DNA of 64,000 nucleotides from Rotaria sp. Silwood1 (GCA_905250075.1 CAJNOP010000086.1:372001-436000), one strand, 5' to 3'; positions 46,946 to 59,770 are shown, counted from the first letter of the stretch. Numbers and translations are program-made. The notes: generated by a model not told the origin, from the sequence alone.

Positions 46946-48059
46946 GACAGTTGTAATCTCCATAAATCAAAAGGGAGCAAAACATGGAGATAAATGTGCC
47001 TTTCACTTGCTCGAACCACTCCACGTTGATATTCACGAAAACCTGTACTGTTTGAAATTGATATCATCTATCTAGTGAATATCTTTATGAAAGATACATC
47101 GAGATTCTGAAACTTTCACGGCAGATGAAACAGACTTATGTCATATAGCATGAAAATAAACAGAACAACAGATATTCGTTAGTTTTAGTCTGTATGCTTT
47201 AGCGCAATATCCTCTCTAGAAATATATTCGATAAGAAAAGCTCAATAATTTGCGAATTCTTCCTACGCTGCCAAATAAGTGTCGAACACAGCATGACCAC
47301 TAGAAGAGATATATGAATGTGGCCCGTTCGAGGACGAATACTGATGTTCTTCTGTTATTTTCGTGGCGTGCGAAAGAGCTCAAGAATTTGAACTGTATGA
47401 TACATTAGTTCTTACCCTCATGTATTATAAACGAGTGAGAAAATGTTTATGATAGATAAAATTGTGGACGTGTTACTGTTTGTCCATAGAAATAACAGGA
47501 AAGACTTAGCTTATTTTTTAACTACGTGGGACAAAAAAGTCAAAAAAGAAAACGACTTAATAAAAGCCGAATGACTTTGTTCGAGCTTATGCCAATAGAG
47601 AGGAAGAAAATGATATTGTTTGTACATCATAATCTCGAACCGTTAGAGAAGTTCTTTTTGTTTTTACAGCGCTGGTAAAACACACTTTTTAATATTACTG
47701 TAGGTTTTTTTTTCTCACTTTTATGTTAGTTCTGTTTTTCTAAAGAGAGACAGCAGATACTTGTTGCATGAGTAAATCTCTCAACATATTTTTTCTTTCC
47801 TTCTCGTCCATGCTGATACTTGTCAGAAGAAAAACATGTAGAAGAGTACGACAAGAAGAAAGCAGTATCGAAATGCTTTCTTCTCGACCAAAAAATAAAG
47901 ATGAATATGTAGTTGGGTTTCACTAAAAAGTTTAATATTTCAGTTTTCTATCGCTTTTTTAATCGAAGAATTCATGAACGCAGAATAATAGTAACAGTGA
48001 AGAAAACTTAAATGCCTGTGATGCAACGAATAACAGATTGCGAAGAGGTTGTAAAGTCT

Positions 48060-48146
48060 GGGTATGGTTCAAAGGAGGGTGTGGATGTGAATGTAGAGTC
48101 TGAGCGTGAATGAATATCAGATCACCACCCACACACGCACACAAAC
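48060..48146. repeat. GT/AC hairpin locus
   Basis: G-rich arm GGAGGGTGTGGATGTGAATG (from 48074) and C-rich arm ATCACCACCCACACACGCAC, with about 30 bases between. Confidence 0.6.
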
Positions 48147-49715
48147 ATCGAAAACATATTTAGGGTGTCCAATGAGTCAATAGCGTTTAAATCATATAAT
48201 TATTCTTCATGCTCATAAAGAAAAGTATACGAACTTGATTTCAATAGCATCTGTTCTGGCTTTATTTTTTTCTTACCTTATTTTTTCGTTAGTTTCTGAT
48301 TTCGTTCGAAACTAGAAAGCATCAGATAGTTATTAGAAGTTTACAGAATTCAGATCTGACAAGAAAATCTTTAGCACTTCCCATAGCTAATTGATTTAGC
48401 ATAATGCGTAGAAAAGTATGAACAAAATATGTTACAGCACAAGATCGAGAACAATTTATTGATAAAAAAAATGTTTGAATCAATCGAAATCGTATTAAAG
48501 AATGTGACGACAACGAGAAAAAAATTAAAATGAACTTGATATGATTATTACCAATGGGTGCATTGAGGTATCTGATTGCAATATTTATTTCACAAATGTT
48601 CTTTGAATTTTATTTGAAAATGAACTTTAATAAATAATAAAAAAGTATAAGAATTAGAGTTCCTCAGGGGTTGGATTATAAATAGAAAATTCTATTCATG
48701 GTTGATCGATTTTGAATCTGCCCTACAGATTAGGAGTTCTGTCAGAGATTCTATTGATAGAAAACTAATTTATCTACTAATTTTATTGTTCACTCAGTTT
48801 CTATTTCTGACAGCATTAACCTTGTCTATATCTAAAGCAGCTCTTGAGATAAGCTAAACAGTAAATTTCATGAATTTAGAAAGACAATGAAATCTATCAG
48901 TTTTCTATTGAAATAAACTTTTCGTTTACAAGCAAAAAAATGATTGGTTAACAAGTTAGCAACTTAAACCTAATTTAGATTATTAAAAGATAACTAGGGT
49001 CACCTTTTATTTTAATAACAAAGGTACTCATAATAAAACATATATGACTTTTAATAAAACACAGAAGTAATAACACTTTATGAAAAATCATTACTATTCA
49101 TATTAAAAAAGAACATAGCCACATAATTGATCAATATATGTCGAGAACAAAAAAATTCAACATATCAAGTTCATGTTTTCTCTATCATAGGATCAAGAAC
49201 CTAGACAAATAAGTGAGTATGAGAACTTCATTTCTCAAGAAGGTATCTTCAAAAGATCTTTGTAAAATAAAGTTCTTAATCAATTAAGATTCAATAATAT
49301 TTCGATTCAAATAAAATCATTTGATAGTCAAAGATATTTCTGTGTCTCAGATATTTACACCTTGTCTTTCTTTTGGACCGAGAACTTATCGGGTGAGACC
49401 TTCTGAAGCTATGCTTCTTGATTTTCTTCAGTTGAGAATCACATGAGAACGTATATTTATTATCATAATAAATGACATATCAAACTTTATTTTCTTCTTC
49501 GAACCGAGATAAAATAAAAGCATAAAAAATTTGCGAAATATGCAGTTTTCAACGCCATCTACCTGTCTAGTGAGATGAGGAAGGAAGGATGTGTACGTAG
49601 GTGTTTCTTTGTGTTGATAATGATCTTAGTTTTTTATACGCTCACAACCAAACGTTCAAACAATATTCTACTTTGATATTCCATATGCCTTTGAATAATT
49701 ATCAAAAATATCTGA

Positions 49716-49757
49716 TGAGTGTGGATGTGGGAATATAGATAATTGGCAACACACCGC
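49716..49757. repeat. Weak GT/AC hairpin locus
   Basis: G-rich arm GAGTGTGGATGTGGGAA is clear. The C-rich side (GGCAACACACCGC) is short. A second G-rich patch lies near 49587 (GGATGTGTACGTAGGTGT). Confidence 0.35.
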
Positions 49758-52700
49758 TGCTAATTTTTACATAGTGATTTTGCCTTCATTCACAAATAAG
49801 AAAATAAAGGCTACGATGGCGCTGAAAATAAGCGAGACTAAACTTCTATATGTGAGGTCTTGTGTCCAAAACAAAGATAGTGTGCTTACATGTGATATTT
49901 ACGGTTTTTCATAGAGAAAATCCTTGACTATCGAATAATTTTATTTGGATTGAATTCAAAGAGATTTTGAAAAAATCACCTTGAAATTTAAATCTCCACA
50001 TACAGTTATTTGCCTATGTTCTTGGCCGTACGATAGAGCGAAACATACCTATGTATTGGTGAATTCTCTTTCGATTGTTAAAACGAATTTCAAAACTTAT
50101 GAAAACTTCTCTGGATTAAATCTATGATAGTTCTTTCGTTTCCAAGAAACTTCTAAAATTTTTTATTTCGGGTTCAAAACACTTTATTTAACAGATTAGT
50201 TAATTATCACAAAAACTTGCTGATTATACTAAGCTTATAAAAGATAAATTAAGAAAAGTAGTTAATATCATAGACGAAACTTTTCACAATCACTTTTTCT
50301 TCATTCTTCTTACAAACATAATAATTTAGGTTCGAATTAATAATTAAATCCTATTGTCGAAATAAATTTTTCTTTATCTTATAGAACAAATATATCTTTG
50401 ACAATATAATCGATTTAAATCATAAATATACATATCTTCTTGAACTCGAACATGATTATAAATAAAACAAATATACTTTATTAAATATTGTTTGAAAAAA
50501 ATTTATTAAAATACAAATGGATGAATTTAATTTACATCTATATATGATGTTGATGATCTGTTTCTATGAAAAATTTAGTAATATAACAATAATATGTAAC
50601 ATAAAATTATTTATCATTCGTTCTATAATTCATACACACACAGTATATAAATTATTAAAAAAGAAAATCAAATAATCAATTATTAAAACAATTTGATATT
50701 CAGCTTAAAATAGCGAAATGATGATCAAACAATTTGTTGCAGAACAATTTATTGGATTGATATAATCCAATCATAATTTATATGTATTTGCTAACAATGA
50801 AGTGACGTATTCAAATTAATTTTGAAATATGTAATGCAATGACTCTAAAAATTATTGAGTTTATATTGATTATGGCTAAACTTCAATTTGTAATCTCAGG
50901 ATGTGCCACTAGAAATAAAACTTAGCAAGATATAAAAGCGAACCTGTTTCTTATTGCATAACTAATATCAGTAGGATGTAAACATCTTCAATTACGAGAT
51001 ATCATCAAAACTATTTCTGGCATTTTATCAATCATCGATTGAATCTGACTAGTTTAGTTTTAAATAAATAAAATAAAAAGTGGTGGTAACAAAATTAACA
51101 GGCTTTGTACGTCAAATGTGAAGATTTAAAAGCAGAAATTCATTAAAAATTGTTTTTTTCTGGTGACGTCAAAGCTGCTATTCTTCAGCTGGTGTTAAAT
51201 CTCACTAGTTCTTTCAAAGTATTTTCTAATATCTGCTTGTATAGTTCGAACAGTCAAAGTTTTTATCTGATCAAGAAGATTATCATACTATTGGAGATCA
51301 AAGTTTAGTTATTAATAACATTTTAAATAATTATTAGTCATTGGATTACATGTTTCATACGTAATTGAGTAGGTCATTTCATTGTTGCAGAATAGATATA
51401 AATTATGATTGAATTATTTCATTACGACGAATTGTTCTAGTACTAAAGTTCATAACCATTCTTTTCGTCTTCACTAGCTGATATCATAAATCAGTGATTA
51501 TATATGTAGCAAATAATAATAGATCTATTGTATGCTTAAATCTATAGCCGCACATTTTTTTCGAGATGAAAATCATCAAAGAAAGAATAATCATGAAAAG
51601 AGCATTTCTTTGAGATAATGGATTGCTTGTTGATCAATCTTAATTTCAGATAAATTGAAAGTTAGCTTTATCAATAGAAAATAATTTATGTTTGATGCTG
51701 TTTGATCCAATAAATTGAATGATAATTTTCTTTTGTTTTTAGTTCAATTTTATTAGTAAATATTGAAAGATGGTATTTGATTGAGCCAATATTTGTTCGA
51801 AGAAAAAAACATAAAAACATTCATATGATTTTTGATCATGTGTGTGTGTGGATAAAAGCTTGATATTTCAAGTCACGTTGCGAAGCCATTCATTATGCTG
51901 CAAACGTATTGAAAAATCGTTTTGTTTAAATAGTCTGAAACAATACAGATTTTTCAATGAAAATCGACCTGTACAAATTAGAATGATTCGATCGCGAAAA
52001 TTTGCTGCATTGGAATTTTCTTTTACTAAGCAATATTTTTAATAACCAAAGTTATCTACAAGAGATTCAGAAATCTTAACAAATGACGTTTTATTTATGA
52101 TGAACGCATGGAAAAATATAAGTTTTCTAATTTATCTTCAGATATTATTTATGTGAATAAATAATTTTTCGAAGAAGATTTGATTCAATCAGAAAAGTCT
52201 CATTCAAATTGTTGTTCATATCTTTAGCTAGTCTAAGGTGAAAGATGATTGACCATTTGGATCCTACTGCGTCAGAGAACTTGGTTGAAGAGATATCCCA
52301 TTGATATTTATGTTTTCTTCCCTCATTATTTCGGACATGAGTCGATGCATTAATCAGTGCATGTACTGCAATCATTAACTGAGGATACACAATTAGAATT
52401 TGAGAGATCCAAATTGCAACAACTATAGGTGTAGATGAAGGATGATGTTGTTGTAGTTGCTGACGTTAATCAATACAGTGACAGGCAAGCGACACTTAAT
52501 AATATCACAAATGCTTTCATATTAAGTTGCGCTCTATACAAAGATATATGATGGATCTTTTCTTTCGTCACATGTACTTTAGATTAGCTGTGACTAGCAA
52601 ACTAACTTATATTGGATAGATATTGAATCGATGATGGGTTTGACAAAACTAATTGCAATTGTCTATATGTATACTTTTCAGGCAAATTGAGATAAATTTA

Positions 52701-52951
52701 TGCTTGATTATATTTACCCATAGACAAAAAGATGGAGGAAAAAATATACGTAGTCATTTCTTATAATGTTTTGATGCAAAAAGTTACAAATAGCCAGCAG
52801 CATAAACTCAGGTAGCCATTAAATCGAAGCACGATTTTCTTTTTAATTTGCTTGCATAATTTGTAGAATAAGAAAAAAGTAGGTGAAAATGGATATAAAG
52901 TTTTGGTTTTAATCATGCAAACTCAGACATTCGTCTAAAATGTATGAAGAA

Positions 52952-53013
52952 CTGAATATGAGTGTTTCTGTGAATGAAGACAACACATTCACCCACACCT
53001 ATATCCACACCTG
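52952..53013. repeat. GT/AC hairpin locus
   Basis: G-rich arm GAATATGAGTGTTTCTGTGA; C-rich arm ACACATTCACCCACACCTAT followed by ATCCACACC. Another C-rich patch (CATCCACACCACGG) lies at about 53044-53057. Confidence 0.5.
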
Positions 53014-53374
53014 CAGATGAATATAAGAGCAATACGCCCGCCGACATCCACACCACGGATGACTTGTCATTTTCAACCTATCTAAACATTATATTGCATG
53101 CATGAACCAGATCTGAAAATGGGGCTGATTCATCCGCTTCATACCTGAAGTAACATGCTTTATATGGAAATGATTACATAAATTTATTCTATATAAAAGA
53201 TCACAGTTATCAACTTTCTTTGTTCATATCAATCCGAAGTCAGCAGCAAGAGATATTTATTTATAGTGATGATGGCATTGCGATGCTATTCTTATATGTG
53301 CTGCAAGTAATATTATTGTTTATAAAAGACTTATATGATTTATTTTAACACTAATCAAGTTACAGAGAGTTCGT

Positions 53375-54445
53375 TCATTTAGCTTGTCTATTCGAACAAT
53401 AAATGTGTTTCGTCTCAATCATATGCATTCGAGTTATAGCAATGGCTTTTCTCACGTCGAAAATACGATTTCGACCCGTGATTCGTCGATATACGTTATT
53501 TATTGTTTTGAGTAGTTCCTGGCGAAAGATACGCGCCGACAGAGTGTACACAAAAAAGCCGAATGCATGCGAACCATATGATAAGATACGTACAATTCCT
53601 GCATATAAATTGTCCTGCGCAATTTCTAGGGAAGATTTTTTCACATTCAGCATAAATGTGTCATATAATTTTTGACCAGCAAATGGAGCAGTGAAGACAA
53701 TGATCAAAGCCACTTGCATGATAAGCATTGCAAACAATTGATGGTCACGTCGTGCAGTACTTTTAGTAGTTTGTGTACCATTTGACAAAACTTGTCGATG
53801 AGTTTGTCGAAGATTGCGAAGTGTAGCTAAACCAAAGGCCAACATCATCAAAGCTGGACCTAACGCATAAAAGACAAGATATTGAAGATCCGAAAAGATA
53901 CGATAGAGTCCCGATTGTGCGTAGCATGTAGTTGAACTAAAAGAATTTTTCTGAACGCCAAAGTAAATAGGTACATTAGAAAATGACACAATGCATATGA
54001 TAGTAGTTATTACAATGACTCTACGAACGAATTTTACACTGTTAAAGCGTCGTTGTATTTTTATACTCGATGCCCACCGATCAATACAGGCCAATAAGAG
54101 GAACCATGTTGAGAGTGTTCGTGAAACATAGGTAAGAAAATATTTCATTTTACAAAATACATCCGATGTAATACTAGGATCGATTTTATAGCCATCGGAT
54201 ATGATTCGTGTAATAACAACCCAATAGAGTACAATAAAGTTGGCTATTGTATTTGCCAAAAGATAATGTATACATGAATTGATGACAAGACTTCGACGAG
54301 TGAATATAATAATATTTAAAATTACACCAATCGTACCGAGTACGAGAAATGGCAATGGAAGATAGCGATTCAATTGTACATTCATACTGTTAAGCCAAGC
54401 AATCGTATTTAATGATGTTGAATTCGACAACATGACTTGTAACAT
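53375..54445 (-). CDS. Rhodopsin-like (class A) G-protein-coupled receptor, divergent
   Basis: A single exon of 356 residues with seven hydrophobic helices: about 30-50, 61-82, 100-122, 142-162, 190-212, 235-258 and 285-308. Class A marks are a conserved Asn in TM1 (GVILN), a Cys before TM3 (FCKMK) pairing with a Cys in loop 2 (TTCYA), the DRW version of DRY at the end of TM3 (ACIDRW), FTAPF in TM6 in place of CWxP, and GFFVY at the end of TM7 in place of NPxxY. The usual TM2 Asp appears to be Asn (LANTIAN). N-terminal NST sequon. There is no signal peptide, as usual for this class. Such intronless peptide-receptor-like GPCRs are expanded in rotifers; the ligand is unknown. The gene is complete, with Met at 54445 (a second Met is 5 residues in). 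Confidence 0.88.
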   Translation of the reverse strand: MLQVMLSNSTSLNTIAWLNSMNVQLNRYLPLPFLVLGTIGVILNIIIFTRRSLVINSCIHYLLANTIANFIVLYWVVITRIISDGYKIDPSITSDVFCKMKYFLTYVSRTLSTWFLLLACIDRWASSIKIQRRFNSVKFVRRVIVITTIICIVSFSNVPIYFGVQKNSFSSTTCYAQSGLYRIFSDLQYLVFYALGPALMMLAFGLATLRNLRQTHRQVLSNGTQTTKSTARRDHQLFAMLIMQVALIIVFTAPFAGQKLYDTFMLNVKKSSLEIAQDNLYAGIVRILSYGSHAFGFFVYTLSARIFRQELLKTINNVYRRITGRNRIFDVRKAIAITRMHMIETKHIYCSNRQAK

Positions 54446-56759
54446 TCTAAATGAAATTCTAGTAAGTAACTGATGCTTTTATATCAGCCATCATTTCTCA
54501 TTTTCTTTAATTTAGTATTGTCTACTAAAATAATCAGTGAACTAGAAGTGCCATTCAATGTCTCTCTTAACAAAATGAAGTCATATTCAATGACTAATTT
54601 GATACAATAGTCTCACAATAGACGTCTATGACAGCGATATAAGACTATACGTAGTACTTGTATGAATACAAAATAGTGGATTTGTATGTTTTTATGTGAA
54701 ACACAAATGAAGTGAGTAATTACTCATTTCATTCTTCAGTTCACTAGAAAAAAAAAAATTTTTGAATCTAAAGATTAATGAACAGCATTCTCCGGAAAAT
54801 TACAATTCTCTTTTACATTTTCATAAAGAAGAGTTCAGCATTTTCATGTGTGTTATATACTGATTAATATTCTCTATGTCTATTCTGAAGTTTCAGTTTA
54901 ATCGTCTGACGTGAGAACTTACTGTTTCAAATTGTAGCTTTGTTTAAAAACTCTTGAGATATTTAAATACTTGTCAGCTACTTATTTATATAGAATATAA
55001 TTTCATGCGTAGTTATTTTATCTTCGATGCTATTTAAAGATATTGAGTGATAGTAAACACTGCCGAATCTACGACACTATTTAAACATATTAAACAATAT
55101 ATAATTAATTTTCATAATTGTTGAAATACTTGTTAAAAGCTTTGATAAGGATTGAAAAAAAAAATGTATACACCTAGTAAAAGATTGAAATAATAGTCGA
55201 GACGTTTCTAACAGAAACTTGTATTTTCTTTTTCTTTCTCATATGACCTATTGTTTTACATCCGCCTATTTTTTTATTCTTTGAATAGTTATCAAATCTT
55301 ACACATAGACATGATAATTGCTTTTTTACGCTAAGTTTCAAAAGCACATTAAAACGATGTAGATTAATATTAAAACAAATGCTATTACATAGAGAGTTTC
55401 AATTTAAATCAATCAATACTTGTTTACATTACGCGTCTCAGAGATGCATCTGTATGCGTTCAGATTGATGAACGCATCCAGAGTACAAACGCGTTTCATG
55501 ATTTTAGAGGTGAAAACGCAACTGAACGCGTTCATAGAAACGATTGCGTTCATCCGCGTTTTGGAGACGCAATTGGATGCGTTCAAATTGATAATCGCGT
55601 ACAGTCGCGTTTTCGTGACGCATCTGGATGCGTTTGAATTGATGAGCGTATCAAGATGCGCCTGGAAATGCGCTTCATAATTGCAAACGAAAAAAAAAAA
55701 TATTAAACATCTCTGAGTTTATATGATCGCCTGTAGTCATGCCTCAAATGCATGACAGTAATGGTTTCTATATCACTTGTGAAATTTAAAAGTCATTTTT
55801 ATAAAAAAAAAAAAAAAAGATAATCAATTTAAATACACTGTCGCATATACTTGAAATGAAGTAGCAAGTGATTTTAGTGTAGAAAAATAATTGTTTAAAT
55901 GATAGTGATAATCCTTTTTTGACAAAGTTTTCACTAATATTCAATGTTAGAAAAAGGAAATCATTTTTTATTTTACTCCATTTTCTGAGGAGAAAAGCAT
56001 TCAGATATATCGTCTCTTTTATAAAATAACTGTAACTACATTATCGTGTACTTAATCCAATTAATGCACAGCGAAGTATATGTAAGGTTAATATTTAACA
56101 TTACTGCTTTTTTTTTTTTTATAAAAATAATTTTCTTCTCGTTTCGAATATAAAAAATTACTTCTTGGAAAGACTTCCTTTTTCTTTCATAGCAATTATG
56201 CGTGCATGAATTTTTATAGTATATATTTAGAATTAAATGTTTTCGAACCGTTATTCAGAGGCATTACATAATGACTATTTGGCAAGAGTATTTTAAGCTA
56301 AGGTTCTGATTCTTAGTCAAAGTTCTCTCGATTGATTTTTTTTTTCATACAAGCGAAAGCTTTAATACTGAAAAGCGTCTGTAAGAACATATCTCTGATA
56401 ATGTTACTCATGCAACACTTTCAATAGACTTGAATCGTTGCATAATCTAAAAATCTAAGCAAAAAAATGAAATCTTAACTTAATTCTGTGGTGAATTTCG
56501 TTGACAAATAATAAACAATCATAAGACACAAACAACTAAAATTATTTTATTCATTGTTCTTCCTTAATGGGTGAACCGCTACTATGTCTTATGATTGCAG
56601 ATAAAAGAACGTCTCGACATTTGATATCTAAAAACAACAGTTGCACCACGAGTGATTAAACTAAGAAAACATTATCGATGAACAACTATAAGCACATATA
56701 GCATATTTGAAGCATAAAGACGTTTTTGATGTACTATCCTATTAAACACGTCTAACGAT
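54446..56759. other. Gene-free stretch with an ACGCGTT repeat block
   Basis: Nothing coding beyond the repeat block at 55425-55680. Homopolymer A runs near 55690 and 55803-55820. Confidence 0.45.
55425..55680. repeat. Degenerate GCGTT/GACGCA repeat block
   Basis: Four to five diverged units of about 50-60 bases, each with ACGCATCTGGATGCGTT- or GACGCAATTGGATGCGTTCA-like words that are locally self-complementary. It is much richer in CpG than its surroundings. It is open as an 86-residue frame on the plus strand, but that reads as a repeat translation rather than a gene. Confidence 0.6.
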
Positions 56760-57725
56760 ATATACTATCGAGGCCAAGTAAATTTCCCTCTTTGTTCTTT
56801 TTTTGTTTTTATTACTATACTTCTTTTATTTATTGATCTACTATATATAGTGAGAAAGCCCAGAATTCGCTGCATCTTTTTATATATTTACCTTGAGCAT
56901 CAAATATAGTTTAAAATGTAAAAAATGTGTTAGAAAAAAGTGTCATTTTTTTTTACTACAATGCCGAGTGTTCATAATATTGTAACATTTTTTATTTCAC
57001 ATATATCTTGGCTTAGATAGAAGATAAAATCTTGGATGTTTTTTCAAAAGATACGCTGTGAAAAGCTCTATAAAACCTGAATGATTGAATTCTAGTTATC
57101 CTGTTCTAATGGTTTTTCTTGTATTCAAAATGAACAACTTACATGACAGTGTCACTTGTCATAATATTGAAAATGTTTGGAACACTTTTTTGTTTCTCTA
57201 TATAAGTTGGTTCATACAGCTTTTGTAGAGCTTTCGATGGTACATCTTTTAAAAAAAAATCCAATATTCTATCATTTTCTCAAGTCGATATATATGAAAC
57301 CAAAAAGTGTTTCAAACATTTTCAATAGTATGGGAAGTGACATTGTCATGTAAGTTGTTTATTTTGAGTATAAGAAAAGCTATTAGAACAGGATAACTGG
57401 AATTCAATCATTCAGGTTTTATAGAGCTTTTCACAGCGCATCTTTTGAAAAAAAAAATTCAAGATTTTATCTTCTATCTAAGCCAAGATATATGTGAAAT
57501 AAAAAAATATTACCATATTAAGAACACTATGTAGTAAAACAAAATGTTACTTGTTTTCCAGGACATTTTTTATACTTTAAATTACGTTTTATGATCAACG
57601 TAAATATATCAAAAGAAGAAGCGCGCTTCGGGCTTTCTCACTATATATAGTGGATTAATAAATAAAAGAAGTATAGTAATAAAAAAAAACAAAGGGGAGA
57701 AATTCATTTGGTACCGATAGTATGC
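56760..57725. mobile_element. Large foldback (inverted-repeat) element, ~0.97 kb
   Basis: Arm 1 (about 56760-57215) and arm 2 (about 57285-57725) are reverse complements at roughly four of five bases. Shared words are CACTATATATAGTG, TTATTACTATACTTCTTTTA, CACATATATCTTGGCTTAGA, AACAGGATAACTGGAATTCA (one change) and CATGTAAGTTGTT. The ends read CTATCG and CGATAG with TA on either side, which would fit a TA target duplication. The loop (about 57225-57300) carries a diverged extra copy of an arm segment (TAGAGCTTTCGATGGTACAT). No coding capacity. Confidence 0.75.
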
Positions 57726-59207
57726 TAATAAATACTTTGAAAACGAAAAATCATTATATCATGAAATAAATAATGAGTATAATACACATTATTACGTTTG
57801 TTTTTACTTTTCTAATCAATAATTTATGCAATGTCCTTTAGAAAAAACTTTCGCTCATGTTTTTAATTACTAAAATTCGTTTGCAGTTGCAACTGTACAT
57901 ATTAAAAGATTTATCTAATTTATCAACAAGGAATATAATAAAAACGTTCTTAAAGTTTTACATGGTTTCATATAAAAGAAAAATATAAAACGTAAATATT
58001 CTATTTCTTATACAGAAAAAAAGAATACATGAATAAAAACAGAACTCTTTCATTTTTCAATTGATGAACAAGAACTTGAAAATTGAACTATTGAATTTTA
58101 CAAATCAAATCAAAAGAAAAAAAAAACAGCCATGGAAGTTATAACTAAAAAATAATTCAGTCGAGACTATTATGAAACTGAAATAATATTAATTACAACC
58201 TAATATTGTCAACATATAACTATATTAGTTATGAATGAAGATGAAAACATTATATATATATTCAATATGTATTAGTGTATTTTAAATACTGATCAAAGTT
58301 GATATAAGATCAAGTTAAATCAAAGCAATAATCACCAAGCTATGTTATGATAGTAAAGTTATCAAATCAATAAATATATGGTCGTTCAAACTTTTGCTCT
58401 AGTCTTTTTCGTTCATTGCATGAAAGATACATGAATTACATGAATTTTTTATGTTTCTTTTTTTTTTCTTTGAGATTATAGATGAAACTAAAAGAATGTG
58501 ATCTATGATATTTTTCTAATATATATTGATCATACACAATATTTTCATATTTAGTTATTATTCATCTTATTGTAGTTGACAATATTAGATTGTATTTGAT
58601 ATTATTTTAGATTCATGGTATTTTCGTCTTAATTGTTTTTAGTTACAGTTTCATTTGTCTTTTTTTTTTCTTGATTAGATTTGTGATGTAAGTCAACTAC
58701 AGTAGTCCAATTATAAAGTTTTTATTGGTCTACTTGGAAATTAAAATGTCTCTTTTTTGCTCTTATGTCTTTTTTCTTCTATAAGCTTAATGAGACTATA
58801 TAAAACTCAATGAATACTATGCATTATAAAAGACAATGAATATTATTATATTGAGTAGGAAAAGAAACATGATTTATTATTTTTTTATAGACTTTTTATC
58901 GAAACTCAAAATACAAATCGATCAATATTATTGTAAATTGGCTCGATCTTATGTCGTTAGATGTTAATTCACACTGATAATGAACAGATTTATTAGAATG
59001 TTGAGCTATTATTTTCTTTTATATCATTAAAGGGAATGTGCTAAGCTAAGTCTCGTATTATTATAGTTCGAAATATGAAGGTTATATTTTATATTGCAAT
59101 AGTTTATTATTATTTTTCTTGTCTTACATGAAATATGATGAGACTTGTTTTTTTCCTTTTGATTTTGTAAAATCGCTTGTCATCTACACGTCGCAAATAA
59201 AAAAAAC
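57726..59207. other. Gene-free AT-rich stretch
   Basis: No gene, hairpin or recognisable repeat. Strongly AT-rich with poly-A/T runs. Confidence 0.45.
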
Positions 59208-59287
59208 TTGTTCTGTACGATGCCTCTAGGATAGAGCTGACCATCATGTGGTTCTGATGGTGCCGCAGTTCGAATCTGCGAGAACAA
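59208..59287 (+). tRNA. tRNA-like Pol III unit, possibly degenerate tRNA
   Basis: TTGTTCT (59208-59214) pairs with AGAACAA (59281-59287) as an acceptor stem. CGCAG-TTCGAAT-CTGCG (59264-59280) is a perfect T arm with the B-box core GTTCGAATC. CCATC (59241-59245) pairs with GATGG (59256-59260) as an anticodon stem, but its loop is 10 bases (ATGTGGTTCT) rather than 7 and the variable region is only 3. The D arm is weak (CTCT/AGAG). A T6 run at 59295-59300 could terminate Pol III. If read as a tRNA, the GTG in the loop would suggest His, but the odd loop argues for a decayed tRNA or a SINE head. Confidence 0.4.
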
Positions 59288-59309
59288 GATGTTCTTTTTT
59301 CCGAAATTT

Positions 59310-59545
59310 TCTGAAACGCGTCCAGACGCGTTCACACGCATCTAATCTAGCAGATGCCTCCCAACGCATCAAATGTTTCACTATACGTCCAGACACGTTT
59401 GAACGCGTCAGATGTTTCATGGAGTGTGTAGACGCGTTTCTGAAATCCGTTCAGATGTGTTCAGACGCATCAGATATTTCATTTTAGATGCGTCCAAACG
59501 CGCTTTCGTACAGCGGTTCAAAGGCATCTAAAACGCGTTTAGGCT
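59310..59545. repeat. Degenerate ACGCGT/GACGCATC repeat block
   Basis: Many words of the type CAGACGCGTTCACACGCATC, GTTTGAACGCGTCAGATGTT and GACGCATCAGATATTTCAT at irregular 40-50 base spacing. It is related in vocabulary to the block at 55425-55680 and begins about 20 bases after the tRNA-like unit. The frames across it are not believed to be genes. Confidence 0.6.
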
Positions 59546-59770
59546 CGAAAAATTTTCATATGGGAGCTACCAATAAACTTAAAATAACACTGAACATTAT
59601 AAAGTTATATCAAAAGAACAACACAGAGAAAAGAAGCTTAAATAATATTCACAAAGACGTCAGTTTTCTAGCCATACTGTGTGACTATTAACAAAAAATG
59701 AATTATCATGACTAAGTGAGGAGTTTTTCTCTTTATTGTTTGAAAAATAGTAAGTGTTTTTCTAAATTAG

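Larger units (their letters stand above)
46203..53374. other. Long gene-free stretch
   Basis: Over 7 kb without a supported gene. It holds GT/AC hairpins at 46884-46945, 48060-48146, 49716-49757 (weak) and 52952-53013. Between about 50.4 and 52.4 kb there are short coding-like scraps on both strands (for example 51842-52042 + and 52145-52390 -), which I cannot assign. The rest is very AT-rich. Confidence 0.4.

Noticed and set aside
51842..52390. Frames at 51842-52042 (+) and 52145-52390 (-) considered as remnants of an F-box-like gene
   Set aside because: The resemblance is too weak and stops are too dense to support a call.
55420..55680. Plus-strand 86-residue frame with repeating residues
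   Set aside because: Translation of the ACGCGT/GCGTT repeat block; the related block at 59.3 kb shows the same DNA vocabulary without the same protein.
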